A stretch of DNA of 64,000 nucleotides from Gavia stellata (lineage: Eukaryota > Chordata > Aves > Gaviiformes > Gaviidae): assembly GCF_030936135.1 (NCBI RefSeq), contig NC_082603.1, forward strand, positions 24,518,880 to 24,582,879, written 5' to 3'. Position numbers and translations under genes: made by a program. Within the stretch, counting starts at the first letter, position 1. Every line of letters starts with the position of its first letter. Positions 1 through 11,259 of this stretch are shown in pieces. Below the pieces are notes generated by a model. That model was not told the origin of the DNA, did not search any database, and saw nothing but the letters and a program-made list of their open reading frames with translations.

Positions 1-1029
1 TATTCCAAGTTACTTGAAATTTCCTCAGCTTTGGGTTTCTAGTTTTGAATAGAAGTTCTGAAAAACTTTCATGCCATGAAAGTCATCATTGCTGTTGACG
101 CCAGAGCAGTTTGTTTTTTGAAGGGAAAAAACTTTGTCCCTGAGGGGTGTCTGAACAAAAGCACAGCTAAACACATACCATTCCCTTAGAAAACAGTGTG
201 CCCAAGAGGAAAGCTCTGTGTCTGCTTTGGTGTTTTCAGAGTGGGATGCACTTCCGCAGCAGAAACTCCTCCAAGTCAGTGAGACCGCAGTGGTGCTGAG
301 CCTTACCCCAGCTGCACAGCCCAACCTCTTCCTTTGGGCTGGCACTGCAGGGCAGCTCACCTTCTGGATGGGCCAGTTTGGGGAATTAAACCAGGTGGAG
401 ATTGTTCCTTTGGGAACAATAATTATTTAAATTATTAGCTGGCTTAGTTCCCTAAACAATCTCACTGCAGGTAAGATGAGCAGTGTAAGCTCTGGACTGG
501 GGTAGGAGCATGAGACCAGTTTCAGTCCGCTTAAACTACCATCCTCTATTTCAGCCCAGCCTTGCAGAATCCAAGTAAGGAATCCAAGTAAGATATCCCA
601 GGAGTGACGGGATGTTAAAAAAATAATGCTTAGGTTTGTAACTCTGAATTTGCAAGGACAACATTTTTCAGTTTCCTTTTCCAAAGCTTCCAATTAAATT
701 TAAATCACAAGAGTATCACAGAATCACTAAGGTTGGAAAAGACCTGTAAGATCATCAAGTCCAACCATAATATACATATATTATATTATATGCAGAAATG
801 GTTTGCATTGCGTTATATTCAATGAAATAATTTAAATAGCTTCTAATTAAACTGTTATCACTTGGTATAAAGCTTCATAAATGTTTGTGATGAAGAACTG
901 CAAGAGTTAATGTTTGCTGCTGTAACAGTTGCATACGGGGAGCTCTTGCCCGGCAGTGATTGCTGTATCATCAACATGCCTGAGTAAAAGTGGGAATCCG
1001 TGACAGTGTCTTCTCTGGTTGCCCTGCAG
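1..1029 (+). other. ST3GAL3: ST3GAL3 intron (3' part only)
   Basis: This is the 3' end of an intron whose donor lies left of the window. It ends in the acceptor tctggttgccctgcag at 1029. It contains a CR1 LINE tail (712-767), a short AT-rich stretch after it (about 769-795), and a perfect 13-bp tandem duplication at 567-579 / 580-592. I see no other coding exon in it. The exons for the cytoplasmic tail, membrane anchor, stem and first part of the catalytic domain must lie upstream of the window. Confidence 0.85.
712..767 (-). repeat. CR1 LINE 3'-end fragment (avian type)
   Basis: On the + strand the bases read as the reverse complement of a bird CR1 3' terminus. The recognisable core is tcactaaggttggaaaagac, followed by a match to the usual 'atcatcaagtccaacc'. 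The fragment is truncated to about 55 bp and is followed by AT-rich sequence. CR1 is the dominant LINE of birds and reptiles, and this form of its tail is one reason for assigning the window to a bird. Identification rests on recall of the consensus, not on a search. Confidence 0.85.
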
Positions 1030-1216
1030 GCTGAACTCGGCTCCAGTGAAGGGCTTTGAAAAAGATGTGGGTGGCAAGACAACTCTCCGGATCACGTATC
1101 CTGAAGGTGCAATCCAGAAAATGGAGCAGTATGAGAAGGATTCCCTGTTTGTTCTGGCAGGATTCAAATGGCAGGATTTCAAGTGGCTGAAATACATTGT
1201 TTACAAGGAGAAAGTG
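1030..1216 (+). CDS. ST3GAL3: ST3GAL3 internal coding exon A (end of sialylmotif L)
   Basis: This exon encodes part of the catalytic domain of ST3 beta-galactoside alpha-2,3-sialyltransferase 3. The enzyme is a type II Golgi membrane protein that transfers sialic acid from CMP-Neu5Ac to terminal galactose, preferentially on type 1 and type 2 lactosamine ends. The first base completes an Arg codon, and 62 further codons follow, from LNSAPVKGFEKDVGGKTTLR to YIVYKEKV. The opening residues are the C-terminal part of sialylmotif L, which binds the CMP-sugar donor. The acceptor is ..ccctgcag and the donor is GTG|gtaaga, with the exon ending in phase 0. Compared with the human protein as I remember it, nearly every residue is identical. 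ST3GAL4/5/6 are less likely, and the downstream ARTN and IPO13 genes support ST3GAL3. Confidence 0.96.
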
Positions 1217-2799
1217 GTAAGAACGCTGTCAGCTGGCATTGTGAAGGTCACCTAATTAGAAACGGTGGACAGACATGATATCACAGTCTCATTTTCCACA
1301 TTTTGATCTGAAGAGAGTTCCTCTGTGTGTCCTGCTGCATTTAAGTGAAGGCTTTTCTACCTCCATGGGCTTCAGCTTTAATTAAATACGCTTTACAAAA
1401 ACAACTCTCTGTAACCTGACCTTGCATCACAGATGAGGCTTTCTACTCAAGATTATGTTAGTGTGTGCTATAAACAATTAATTTAATTATTTTAAGGAGT
1501 ATATAAAAGGACCAACTTTTGCATGGATTTTTATGGACTCAGGACTTAAGAGCAGAGGAGGGAAAAGAGCAATGGCAAGGGGAGGAAGTGGGAGTTTGGG
1601 GATAGGGATGTGATGGCACAGGAGGGGAGGAGGAGACAGCAGCAGCACAACTTGTTGAAAAGGCTACAATCCACAGATTTAATGTGACCTCCTGAATAGC
1701 ACAAACCATTATATTTTGCTCTCTTTTTGCTGTACTGATATTAGTGATTTGTGTTGGGCTAAAGTATCACCTGGAAGAACAGAATAAAGTCTAATTTAAA
1801 ACCATTGGAATGGTGAATCCAGTGCTTTCCCCATGTAAATATTTTTGTCCAAGTCAGTTAGTTGCATTAGTGCCCTTCTGAAGTACCATGGACCCGTTAC
1901 TGGTCAGGGTTGTTCTCTGTAATTCACCTATCCTAAATGCAGTCAGGTTGTGATCACTGACTTTTCATTAAGTGGATGGCTCATCTTTATCTGTTTTCAT
2001 GAAGTCCAGAATAAATGGCCTCTATTTGGGTGTAGTTCTTGTTTTACAAATCTTGTATCTTTGTTTTCAAATGTTCTTTAATGATTTTTCAAGAAATAAC
2101 CAGACAAATGGATTAAAGTTCAGAGGATGGGATGTTACATTGTGTGTTTGGAGATGACGAGAGGAGGTTGGCAGCTCACCATATATAGAATGAAACAGAC
2201 TGGGAATATAATTGTACACAGTTGCTACATAGATGGCCTTAAGGGCTCATACCTTGCTCTTGTCTCACACTGGCACCAACTTGCAATTATTTTCCCGGTA
2301 CCAGACAGATGAAGTTACCTGTCAGCCTCTGGGCGAGCACAAGTGGGCTTTCATAACATGAATAATTGAGTCAAAAGTAATTTTCTTTGGTTTATGTCAC
2401 ACTCTTGTTCCTCATTCTGGGCAAGGGAAAGCCCTGGCAGTGTCAGTGCCCTGCAACCTGAATGCAGTTGTAGGGACTGCTAGCGTTTAGCTTGAAGTTC
2501 AAAGGATGGATTGGTTTACTTCGAAACAAATTGAATTTCCACCTGATGCTTGCAGTCATGCGGTCATCACTAGATTCTAATGTGGTATCCCCTGTTCTTG
2601 GAAAGATGCAGCAAATAGTTTGTTAAAACTTGCTAGAAGACTGGGGAGAGTGATTGCAGTAATCTTAACTGAGTGCTTCAGTGCCCAGCTTGGCAGAGAG
2701 CAGAAAGAACTTCAGCTTCTTGCGTTGCATGTTACTTCAATGCTCTTGTGGTTAGCTCCTTATCCTTCATTTCTTTGGAATAAACACTCCATTTTTTTC

Positions 2800-3860
2800 A
2801 GTTCTTGTAGGTTATGTTTTCCAGACCTCTTAATTCCTGTTGCTCTTTTGAATACCTGCAGTTGATTCGTCTTTTTCTTAAAGAGCAGTGCCCAAAAATG
2901 TACAGAGTACAGCAAGTAGAGGGGAGCAAACAGTTAATTCACTAGCCTCGCAGTTCTCATTCTTCATACATCCGCTGTTTTGACTGCCTTTTTCACAATG
3001 GCATGGGACTGAAGGTGAGCGTCCAGTTCCTTGAGACTCCAGCTCTCAGGAAAGAGTGAAGAGCAACTACCTGCCCAGCTCCACACCCTGTGTTTGTGCC
3101 ATTGGCTCTTCCTGCCAAAGAGCAGCACCGTGCACTTGTCCCTACCAATTCTTTCTTCCAGAACACTTCTCCAATTTGCCAAGTTTCTCTGGCAGAGCTT
3201 TCCAGCATAGCTGCCATCCTTTTCCAGATTCATGTCCTCTGCAATTTAATAAACATATTTTTACTCCATTGTTCAGGTTGATAATGAAAACACTAAACAA
3301 AGTTGGTTCCTAGGCAGACCCCAAAGTAATAACATCCTTCCATTTCTACAGTGAGCCCACTGAGAACTCCTCCTGGATAGTTTTTTGGCCACTTCTGAAC
3401 TTGTATCACAGTAGTATCATTAATAACATTTTTTTGGCATGTTTGTGAAAGCAATATGTCAGAAGCCTTACTGAATTCCAGTTCATGTCTTGCTTCTCCC
3501 CTGTGTTACTTTTTTTTCCTGTATAAAGAAATACTTTTTTTTTTCCCAATAATGATTCGCTCTTGGGAAATCCAGCTGGGTTGCTACTCAGTCTTTGTTA
3601 TTTTTTTTCAGGTGCTTACAAATAATTAATCTTGCTATTCTGAGAATCATAAATCAACTCTCTTCCCTTTTTTTGCCTTCTTAAGGCTAGGCACTACTTT
3701 TGTCCATTTTTCAATCCTTTGACACCCTACCTGTTCTACACAATTTCCCAAAGGGAATCATTGCTGGGTTTTGATGCTGCTGAGCCAGTTCACTGAATAC
3801 TTTAGGATGCAGTCCAGGTGACTGGAAAACATATGTCTTGTCCTCTCTAGTCTGATTTCT
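2800..3860 (-). repeat. Degenerate ancient CR1-class LINE relic (antisense)
   Basis: Read on the + strand, this stretch follows the known order of phrases in the reverse complement of old amniote CR1 elements. The landmarks are cagtgcccaaaaatg at 2886-2900, a 'gataatgaaaacactaaacaaagttgg' type phrase around 3280-3306, gccttactgaattccag at 3465-3481 and ggatgcagtccaggtgact at 3805-3823. It is interrupted by T-runs, has no intact frame and is far more diverged than the CR1 tail at 712. The boundaries are approximate because they were set by eye. Confidence 0.6.
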
Positions 3861-6800
3861 CTTTATTTGAGGCTGAGATCTTGCTGTCACTGGCTTTAGC
3901 TGCAAGCAGGTGGCTAGCACAGCTGCTTTTTCTAGTGGAAATCAGTGCGAAAAGTGCTGTCTCTTAGCTAGAAGAAATGACCCGATGGAGAACTAACAGT
4001 GCTATGGGAATAAGACGTAGGCGTCTGTTTGTTCTGGTAATGAGTGTTAGTGTTTTTATCGGTGTGTGGTAAGGTCAAAATGACAAATGCCTGCCCACTG
4101 CTCTCTGTGGAGAGTTTCTGTTTCTCTCTCAGCTGATATTCCAGAGAAAAGGGAGTTTCTTCCTTTCCTGGATTCATCTAGAGACATTTGCTTGACCTAG
4201 GAGCAATGTATGCCACTGTTGCTTATTCCTTATCTAAGATTAGGCCTGTCTCTCTGCAAGACTTCATCCCTGCTGCAAACCAATGGCTACAGTCAGGAGT
4301 CTGACCTCAGGACGGAGATAAGGGAAATGGAAGTATCCTGCTAAAGAACATAACAGCTGTGGAAGTGGACACATTCCTCAAAAAAATGGGCCAAACTCTG
4401 CCCTCTGTTTCCTTTGCCCCTGAATGTTGATGGCAACTGCATGTGTCCATGGTGCAGTCACAGGTGGGGTATGAGACTTTCTGAATTCCTTCAGACACCA
4501 GACCTGGAGCTGCTTGGACCTGCTTGACCAGAGATTCCGGGCCAGATACTAGGATCCTTGCTTAGTCCTCTCTCGAGTAAGTGAAATCAAAGGGAGTTTA
4601 TCTGAGAAAGAGTAAATGAACAGCGAGTGGCTATTTATTGCTGGGGTCAGTGGTCAGATAAGATTATTCTCCCAGCAGCTGAGAGGGATTTGCTTTGTGT
4701 TATGTTAGTCTTTTGGCAGCGCTTGCAGACTGAGGAAGGGGTAAGTGCTTTGTAGAGAGGAGGATTTTCAGGAGATGTTGTAAGGAAGAAGAATCAATGT
4801 GATGCAGAAGCAGCAGCAGAATGGTGAGGCAGAGGATTTGATGTGTTACATACAGTCTGGTGCAACAGCCTTCCGGAGATCTGCGTGATGCCTCAGTGCT
4901 CAGGGAGGCACTATATCCAGAAAGAGGAGCAGTGGAATATGGACCAAAGAAAAAGTAAAAGCTCAGCTGCTTTTTATTTCACACTAAAACAGAAATATCT
5001 GGAAGCAAACAAAAACTTGAGAGAAAAGATTAATCTAGAAGAAGGACAGGTTTGGCTATATATTCAACATGAGCAGCAAAACAAAGGTAGTCTCCATCAT
5101 AGAGTTCTGGGTGAGCTGGAACTCAAAATTGCAAGTCTTGTAGCAAGTTAGGGCAGTAGTGTATCACTGGAGAGTATAGACCTGTCTTTAAGAAGGGGAA
5201 AAGTGGGTGAATCTGAGTGACTAAAACCCTGGTAATCTGATTTTAGTCATTTGGCAAGCATTAGAATAAACTGAAGGAGAAAATAATTACACTTGTTGCA
5301 AGTAAATGGGGGAAAAGGAGTGTGGGATGGAGAAAGGTGACATGGTTAGCAGAGGGGAGTATTGCACCATGCTGACCTAACATGTCAATGTACAAGTGGA
5401 AGGGAAGTGGGTTGGAGTCCCCCAACCTGCAATCACATGAACCCATGATTACTGCAGAAGGGTCACAGATGTGAGTTGTTCGTGTATCTATGGTGACTGG
5501 TCTGGCAGTGCTGACTTGCAGCCATTGCTGCAAGAGCCTGCTGACACTTCCAGGCACCCCTCCTTTGATGAAATGGCTGCTGCTAGTGCATCCCCAGAGG
5601 TGGACTACTCATGGACAGTCATTCAGAACAGTTACACTCTCTCCTGGACTGTTCTTTTTGCCAAGAGACATTACCCATACGTACTGTGATCCACCCTGCC
5701 TGCTTCCCACTATTGTACCATCCTGCATCACCCCAGGACTCTCAGTTATGGAAGCTCTTCCTGAATACCCAAAGTACCAGAGGATATGTGGGGGAGGGAG
5801 TTTTGGCCATATACTGCTGCTCTTTATTAAAATAATGGTCAAAAGCTGAAGGTTTCTTTAGTGCGTGGAGAGTAGATGCTTCCTGAAACAGAGGAATTTA
5901 CAAACACCGGTTATGCAAACAAGCCATCATAGCCTGGCACTGAGGCTGATTCCAGGGTGGTTTTTTGCCCGTCATTAGTGAATCAGAAGGAGCTCTCTTC
6001 CTTGCTAGGGCTCACTTCCCTGAACATCTGGCACATGGTGGTAAAGCAGCCAAGTGAGGGCAAAGGTTTCACTAGAAATTGGCAGCTCACAAACTTCCTT
6101 CTCGTGTAGTAATGAGCCTGCGGATGCTTCCAGCAGGAATCTCTGCAGCCTTTGCCAGGAGGAGTCACTTGTGCAGTAAGTGCCTGCGGCACCTTGAAGC
6201 TTTCTTTGATAGTGAAAGTTATAGGAGCGAGTGAGCACCTGCCTGTGAGCGAGGCCAAGTTTGGTTGTCTGTCCCTTGCAGAGACATGCCTCTGACAACT
6301 TGCACACAGCAGTGATGCCATCTAAAAAGCAGTCGTTCTCCAGCAGATGTTGAGACTCCAGCAGTGGGTACAGCATAACCTCTCCTCCTTTGTCACATCA
6401 TGTGACTGCTGCTTATGGAGATCTTGTGGATGTGGCAGCAGTGGAGATTTTTTCTAACCTTTTATTTGGGAACTACATTTCTGCTTTAAGTCAACAGGTT
6501 ACTTCTAGTCCTGCTAAAATGTATGTTACAACACCTTCCTGCTTTGATCAGCCTGTGTCACTGTGCTAGAGCCAAGGCCAGGCTGCTGCCAGAGCCCTTA
6601 CTGTCTGCTGAGCTTTTGTTTAGAGCTTCTCTTCTTCCATTAGTTAATGGCCTTGTCATGCTATGTTTGCTAGGGCAGACTGTGAATGTTACAGCCTCGT
6701 AGTACACTGCAGATTCCTCGGATTCTGAAATATCTGTGGGCTGTTTTCCATCCCTAAAAAAGAACTGAGGAGCCGCCATGCTCCTCCTGTCGGCTTGAGG

Positions 6801-8307
6801 AAAATAGCGAGGCTGTGAATCTGTTCTTGCTGTCCAACCCCAAGTAAAGCTTCGTCCACATGCATGTATTTCCAGCTTGTTTGGAGCTTGAGCCCAGCAC
6901 TTGAGCAGGCTGTTTCTCTGGGTCTGGGCTAGGGAGGAAGAACCTGCTTTTTCCAGTGCTGTCACTTGTCTTTGGTGACAAACAGAGTGACCACTGCCAC
7001 TGGCAGTTTCACTCCAGAGTCTGCTTCTGGATGGCAAATATTTTTTTTTCCCCTTTCCTCCTCCCAGGGGCTTGTTGCTTTAAAATATTTTGTATGCAGT
7101 TAGTCTTTCCAGTTTTTAAAGGACTGTGAGAAAGACTCTTCGTCTGGTTTTGATGGAGCTGTAAATCCACCACTAGTTGTCTTAATGCATTATGAATGCA
7201 AAGCTTGGTTACAGAATTGTGATGCCTGCTCCTGTGCTGAGACAGAGCTCTAGCCCATACGCTTAGAGATATGCCTGGGTAGGCATTGCCTTGTGTCCTC
7301 CTGTTCTCCTTGGACTCGGGTGGAAGGGGACAGAAGCTGGACTTGCTGCTCTATCATAAATGAGAAGAAGCTTTTGAATTGGGAAGTCACCTGAAGGGTT
7401 GTCTCATTTCTTTCACAAATTTGAGTTTTCACCTAAATAGCCATTTACAACTAATCCCTTCAGAAGTATAATATAGGAAGGCATGGCTGGTGAGTAAGGC
7501 AGCCAACATGCATAAAGGACATGATGAGGCTTGCACTGGGGAAGAGGCAAGAAACCTTTTCAGTGGTGATTGTCCTGTGGTCGTAGCACACAGTGCAAAA
7601 GGCCATTTCCACTCACAGAGTGTGGGGGGATTTTAGGAGGACTTGGTAGCAGAGAATACCTTATCACATCATCACGATGGTTCAGTGCCTTGGTCAAGGC
7701 AACTGAACCGTTACTAAAAGTTCAAGCAGAGAAAATGCTTTGTAATAAAGTGAAAACATGAGGCAGACTCTTACTGCTCCTACCAAGTCTCTGACTGAGA
7801 AGAGGAGGTGGGAAAGTCTGCATGATGTATTCTGTGGAGAATATTCCATATTCCTTTGACAGACAGTAGCTGGGAGTTAGTTTGTCTTTCTGGGATGATT
7901 CTTGGGACGACATTGACTTTTTTTGTAGGTTTTGATCTCTCTCTGGCTCTGCAGAAGGCTAGTCCGTACTGCCTGAGGGGTTGTGCTCCCCCAGCACAGT
8001 GCATAGGTGGGAATGGCCCAAGGGAAGCAAGAAAGACTTGCATATAAAAAAAATAAATCCTTCTCTGTGACAGGCCTAGGAGATCAGGGCCATTTCCAGA
8101 AGATGTAAGGAGAAGTATGAACACTGGTGCCCTGTGAGAGAAGGTGAGCCAGTTTTTTTCCAGTCATTGTTAGAAGAGAGGCTGGAAAATATATAGGTAT
8201 GCTATATGAAATCTTGTCCCTGCTGACCAGAAGAGGGAGAAGACCTTAGTTCTGTATTGTATAGCTTTTAACAAGCTTTCAGGTAGCACTGTGGTGAGGA
8301 CCATACA

Positions 8308-8430
8308 GGAACCTCAGCAGACAAATGACCCAGTTTGCAACATGGGCCTTGGGGGAGACTTCCTGGCCAGATTCCCAAAGGAAAGTTGTTGGTATGGAAA
8401 GTGCAGGCTGGAGCTTGCCCTTCATACATA
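8308..8430 (+). repeat. Left arm of 123-bp inverted repeat
   Basis: This segment starts ggaacctcag and ends ttcatacata. It is the reverse complement of 11137-11259 with a single mismatch, cagcagac here against cagtagac in the other arm. The sequence outside the arms does not match on either side, and I see no target-site duplication. I do not recognise the unit as a known element. The arm contains a short open frame, which is not evidence of coding. Confidence 0.93.
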
Positions 8431-11136
8431 CCTGCATGCAACAGCGTAATAAGATTAGGCAGGTCACTACATAGCTGAGAGCTGTTCCCACCCAGGCATA
8501 CTTAGTGTGTCTGTAAGTACACTGTCAAGCATCAGCTGGTGACAGGGGCTGCTCTGATGCTGTTGCAGTGTGCCTTCACAGCACTTAATATTATCAGATG
8601 GACGTACGCTGGGCTATAAAACTTGTCCACCTGGATTGGATAGTCATCAATATCCACAAGTCTATAGCCACATTCACCTAAGCTTCTAGGGCAGATGAAG
8701 AAAATAAAAAATAGCCATAAGTACACCATCTTCCGGATGAAAAAATTCCAGGTATCAAAAGTTTGCAAAGTATTTGTAGCAATATAACATCATTGATTAC
8801 CGCAATTTTAGATGGTTTCTTCTTAAAATTCAAATACATATTGTTGGTGTGCCTGGCCTTCCAGTCATTCCCACACCATGCATGGGTTTTGTCCTTTTTT
8901 TTGTCCCTTATTTTGCTTGCTATTACCTAACTCCAGTCTTCCTTGCACTACACTTCCTATTAAAAGATGAGAAGCATTTATTCATGCTAGGCTTCGGTAG
9001 TCCTTAAAGAACCTTTATCCCACATCTGCCAATACAGCATCATCTTCATTTCTGGCTCAGTAATCCTACCTGTGATGTGAAAATCAGAGCGCTCCAGTCA
9101 GATTTTTATTCTTTTTTAGTTCCTTGTCCTTCACATCATTCTTAAATGAAGAGACCCAAGCAGAATTTACTCCTTGAAGAGACTGAATCATTGCCTTAAT
9201 CCTTTCTGGGATTGCCTCACCATCCTGCTTTATCCTGAGACAATTTCTTCCTAAAATTGTCATTTTCTAATCTCTTCTGATGTCTGCTGCCATCCAACTG
9301 ACAGTTGCTGTCCTTTCCTAGATAGTTGATCACTCCTTCCTGCTTCATCCATGACTCAACCAAAGTCAAAAAAGATGGATAAAGAGTTGCAGTTTTCCAC
9401 ATCTCTTCTTTTGAAAAACCAACATGAGCGAGGGCCAACTGAAGAGCTAGCACAGCTGTCTTGAAAAAGCATCGGGAGGGTGTTCATGTTGCATTTGCCC
9501 TCTTTGGCAGTCTCCGGCAATATTCAGACATCAATATTATGCAAATCCTGGTAGGAGCATTTCAAGGTCATAGTGCATGTAAACTCAGGTTATACTGGTT
9601 AGCTGCATTGGTCAAAGAGAGGCTTGGAATATCTGAGGCGATGTAAAGAAATTAATTCCAAATCTGACGCTGATCTTAATGAAACACACAATTCCATAAA
9701 GAGCAGAGCTAATGAAATTGCCTGATTGCCTGTGGATTTATGTCCTGCTCCCTCATGCCTCCCTCTTGCACCACAATACTCTCAGATTTCCCCCACCTCA
9801 TAAATACCCAGTATGCTCTATCCTCCCTTTTATCCCTCACTACTGCCTGGTGGTTGCATGCTGGCCAAGACATGCATGTTCACTGGCCCATGTGTACGTG
9901 ATTGGGCACCTGGCAGACCAAATGAACGGATAAGTGCTGAGTTCGCACGGCATCATCTCCACCTGGCCTCACATGCAGACGTGCGGGTGTCTCTTCCATC
10001 CAGACGTACATGGCTTTACCACCAGTGCAGCCCACACCTGCTGAGGATATTGCATTGCCCACGTGTGCAGCAGATGTTCCTCCATACCGGAGCAGTGCTT
10101 TGTGAATCCAGCACAAGGAAAAAGAGAATATCGTCAACAGTGAAACTGAGACATCGCCCAGAGGGTATCAGCTATTCATGCAAGTGTTAGTAGAATAAAG
10201 ATGTTCTATGTTAACACTTCAGTAAAGAACTACAAGAATCATTTGAAGTCTGCAAAACCTCCCTTAGTCTAAGAGATTGGAGTTCAATTTATTTAGCTTA
10301 TGCATGTGAATTTTGGGATATTTACGTGTAGTCTGTCTACCTAGAGGGAACATTTTTTCTCAGAAGACTTTTTAATCTAGTAGGAAGAAGTATATCTGAA
10401 GCTAGGCAAATGACCAAAAAAAGGCAGCACATTTATATCAGTATAATTATTTTTGCTACATCTGCCCTACAGGCTTGATGAATTTGCTTTTGAAGTCTTA
10501 AAATCAAGACTGGATATCTTGGTAAAGTTCCGTTCAAGCAGCCTGAGAATAAAGGACTGGAAGGAGAAGTTGCTGATGGAGGGAGCACTGCTCCCTGCTA
10601 TGCAGGACGTCTGGGAGGATGTTGGCAGGATCTCTCTTGGCCTTTCGAGCAGTGCTGGTAAGAAATAGCAGAATGTGGTGGCTAGGAGCTGAAGCTAGAT
10701 AAAATTAGCCTGGAAAGATGTAATTTCCTAGAAATCTGTGCTTATAATACCCGAATGATATACTTGCAGAGGTGAGCACTGGCTGCTGACACCTTTTTCT
10801 GAAATACAGACTTAATCTAGTATCTGGGAAAATTCTGCTTCCTGGGAGTACCCAGGGCAGGGCTGCACTCTTGTGTTGCCTTCTTGCCATCCTGTTCCGT
10901 GACTCTGGGAAGCCCTGTCCTCACTCTCTACGACCCTTTTGTTGACTATGAGGAGCAGGATAGCAAGCCAGTAATACCCTTGACAGCTGTTCATGAAAGT
11001 AAGTTATTTGCTTCATCCAGTTCTCTGCGAGGGTCACAGCAAAATTTTCTCTTCCTGGGGCACAATTATCCAGATCTGTTTCTGCATCCTGAGGGAGAAG
11101 GCTTTGTGGAATCTCTGAGGTGAGCAACCTCCAGCA

Positions 11137-11259
11137 TATGTATGAAGGGCAAGCTCCAGCCTGCACTTTCCATACCAACAACTTTCCTTTGGGAATCTGG
11201 CCAGGAAGTCTCCCCCAAGGCCCATGTTGCAAACTGGGTCATTTGTCTACTGAGGTTCC
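11137..11259 (-). repeat. Right arm of 123-bp inverted repeat
   Basis: This is the reverse complement of 8308-8430, with 122 of 123 bases identical by direct reading. The 2706 bp between the arms contain no open frame above about 125 codons and no transposase-like motif that I can recognise. Both arms lie in the same ST3GAL3 intron, so in the pre-mRNA they could pair into a long hairpin. Confidence 0.93.

Noticed and set aside
1500-1512. TATA-like tatataaaagg in an ST3GAL3 intron
   Set aside because: There is no CpG island, first-exon donor or open frame after it. A single AT-rich match in AT-rich intron is expected by chance.
8308-11259. Interpretation as a DNA transposon of about 2.95 kb with 123-bp terminal inverted repeats
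   Set aside because: I see no target-site duplication at the outer ends, no family-typical terminal bases and no transposase-like frame inside. The arms are reported as an unexplained inverted repeat instead.
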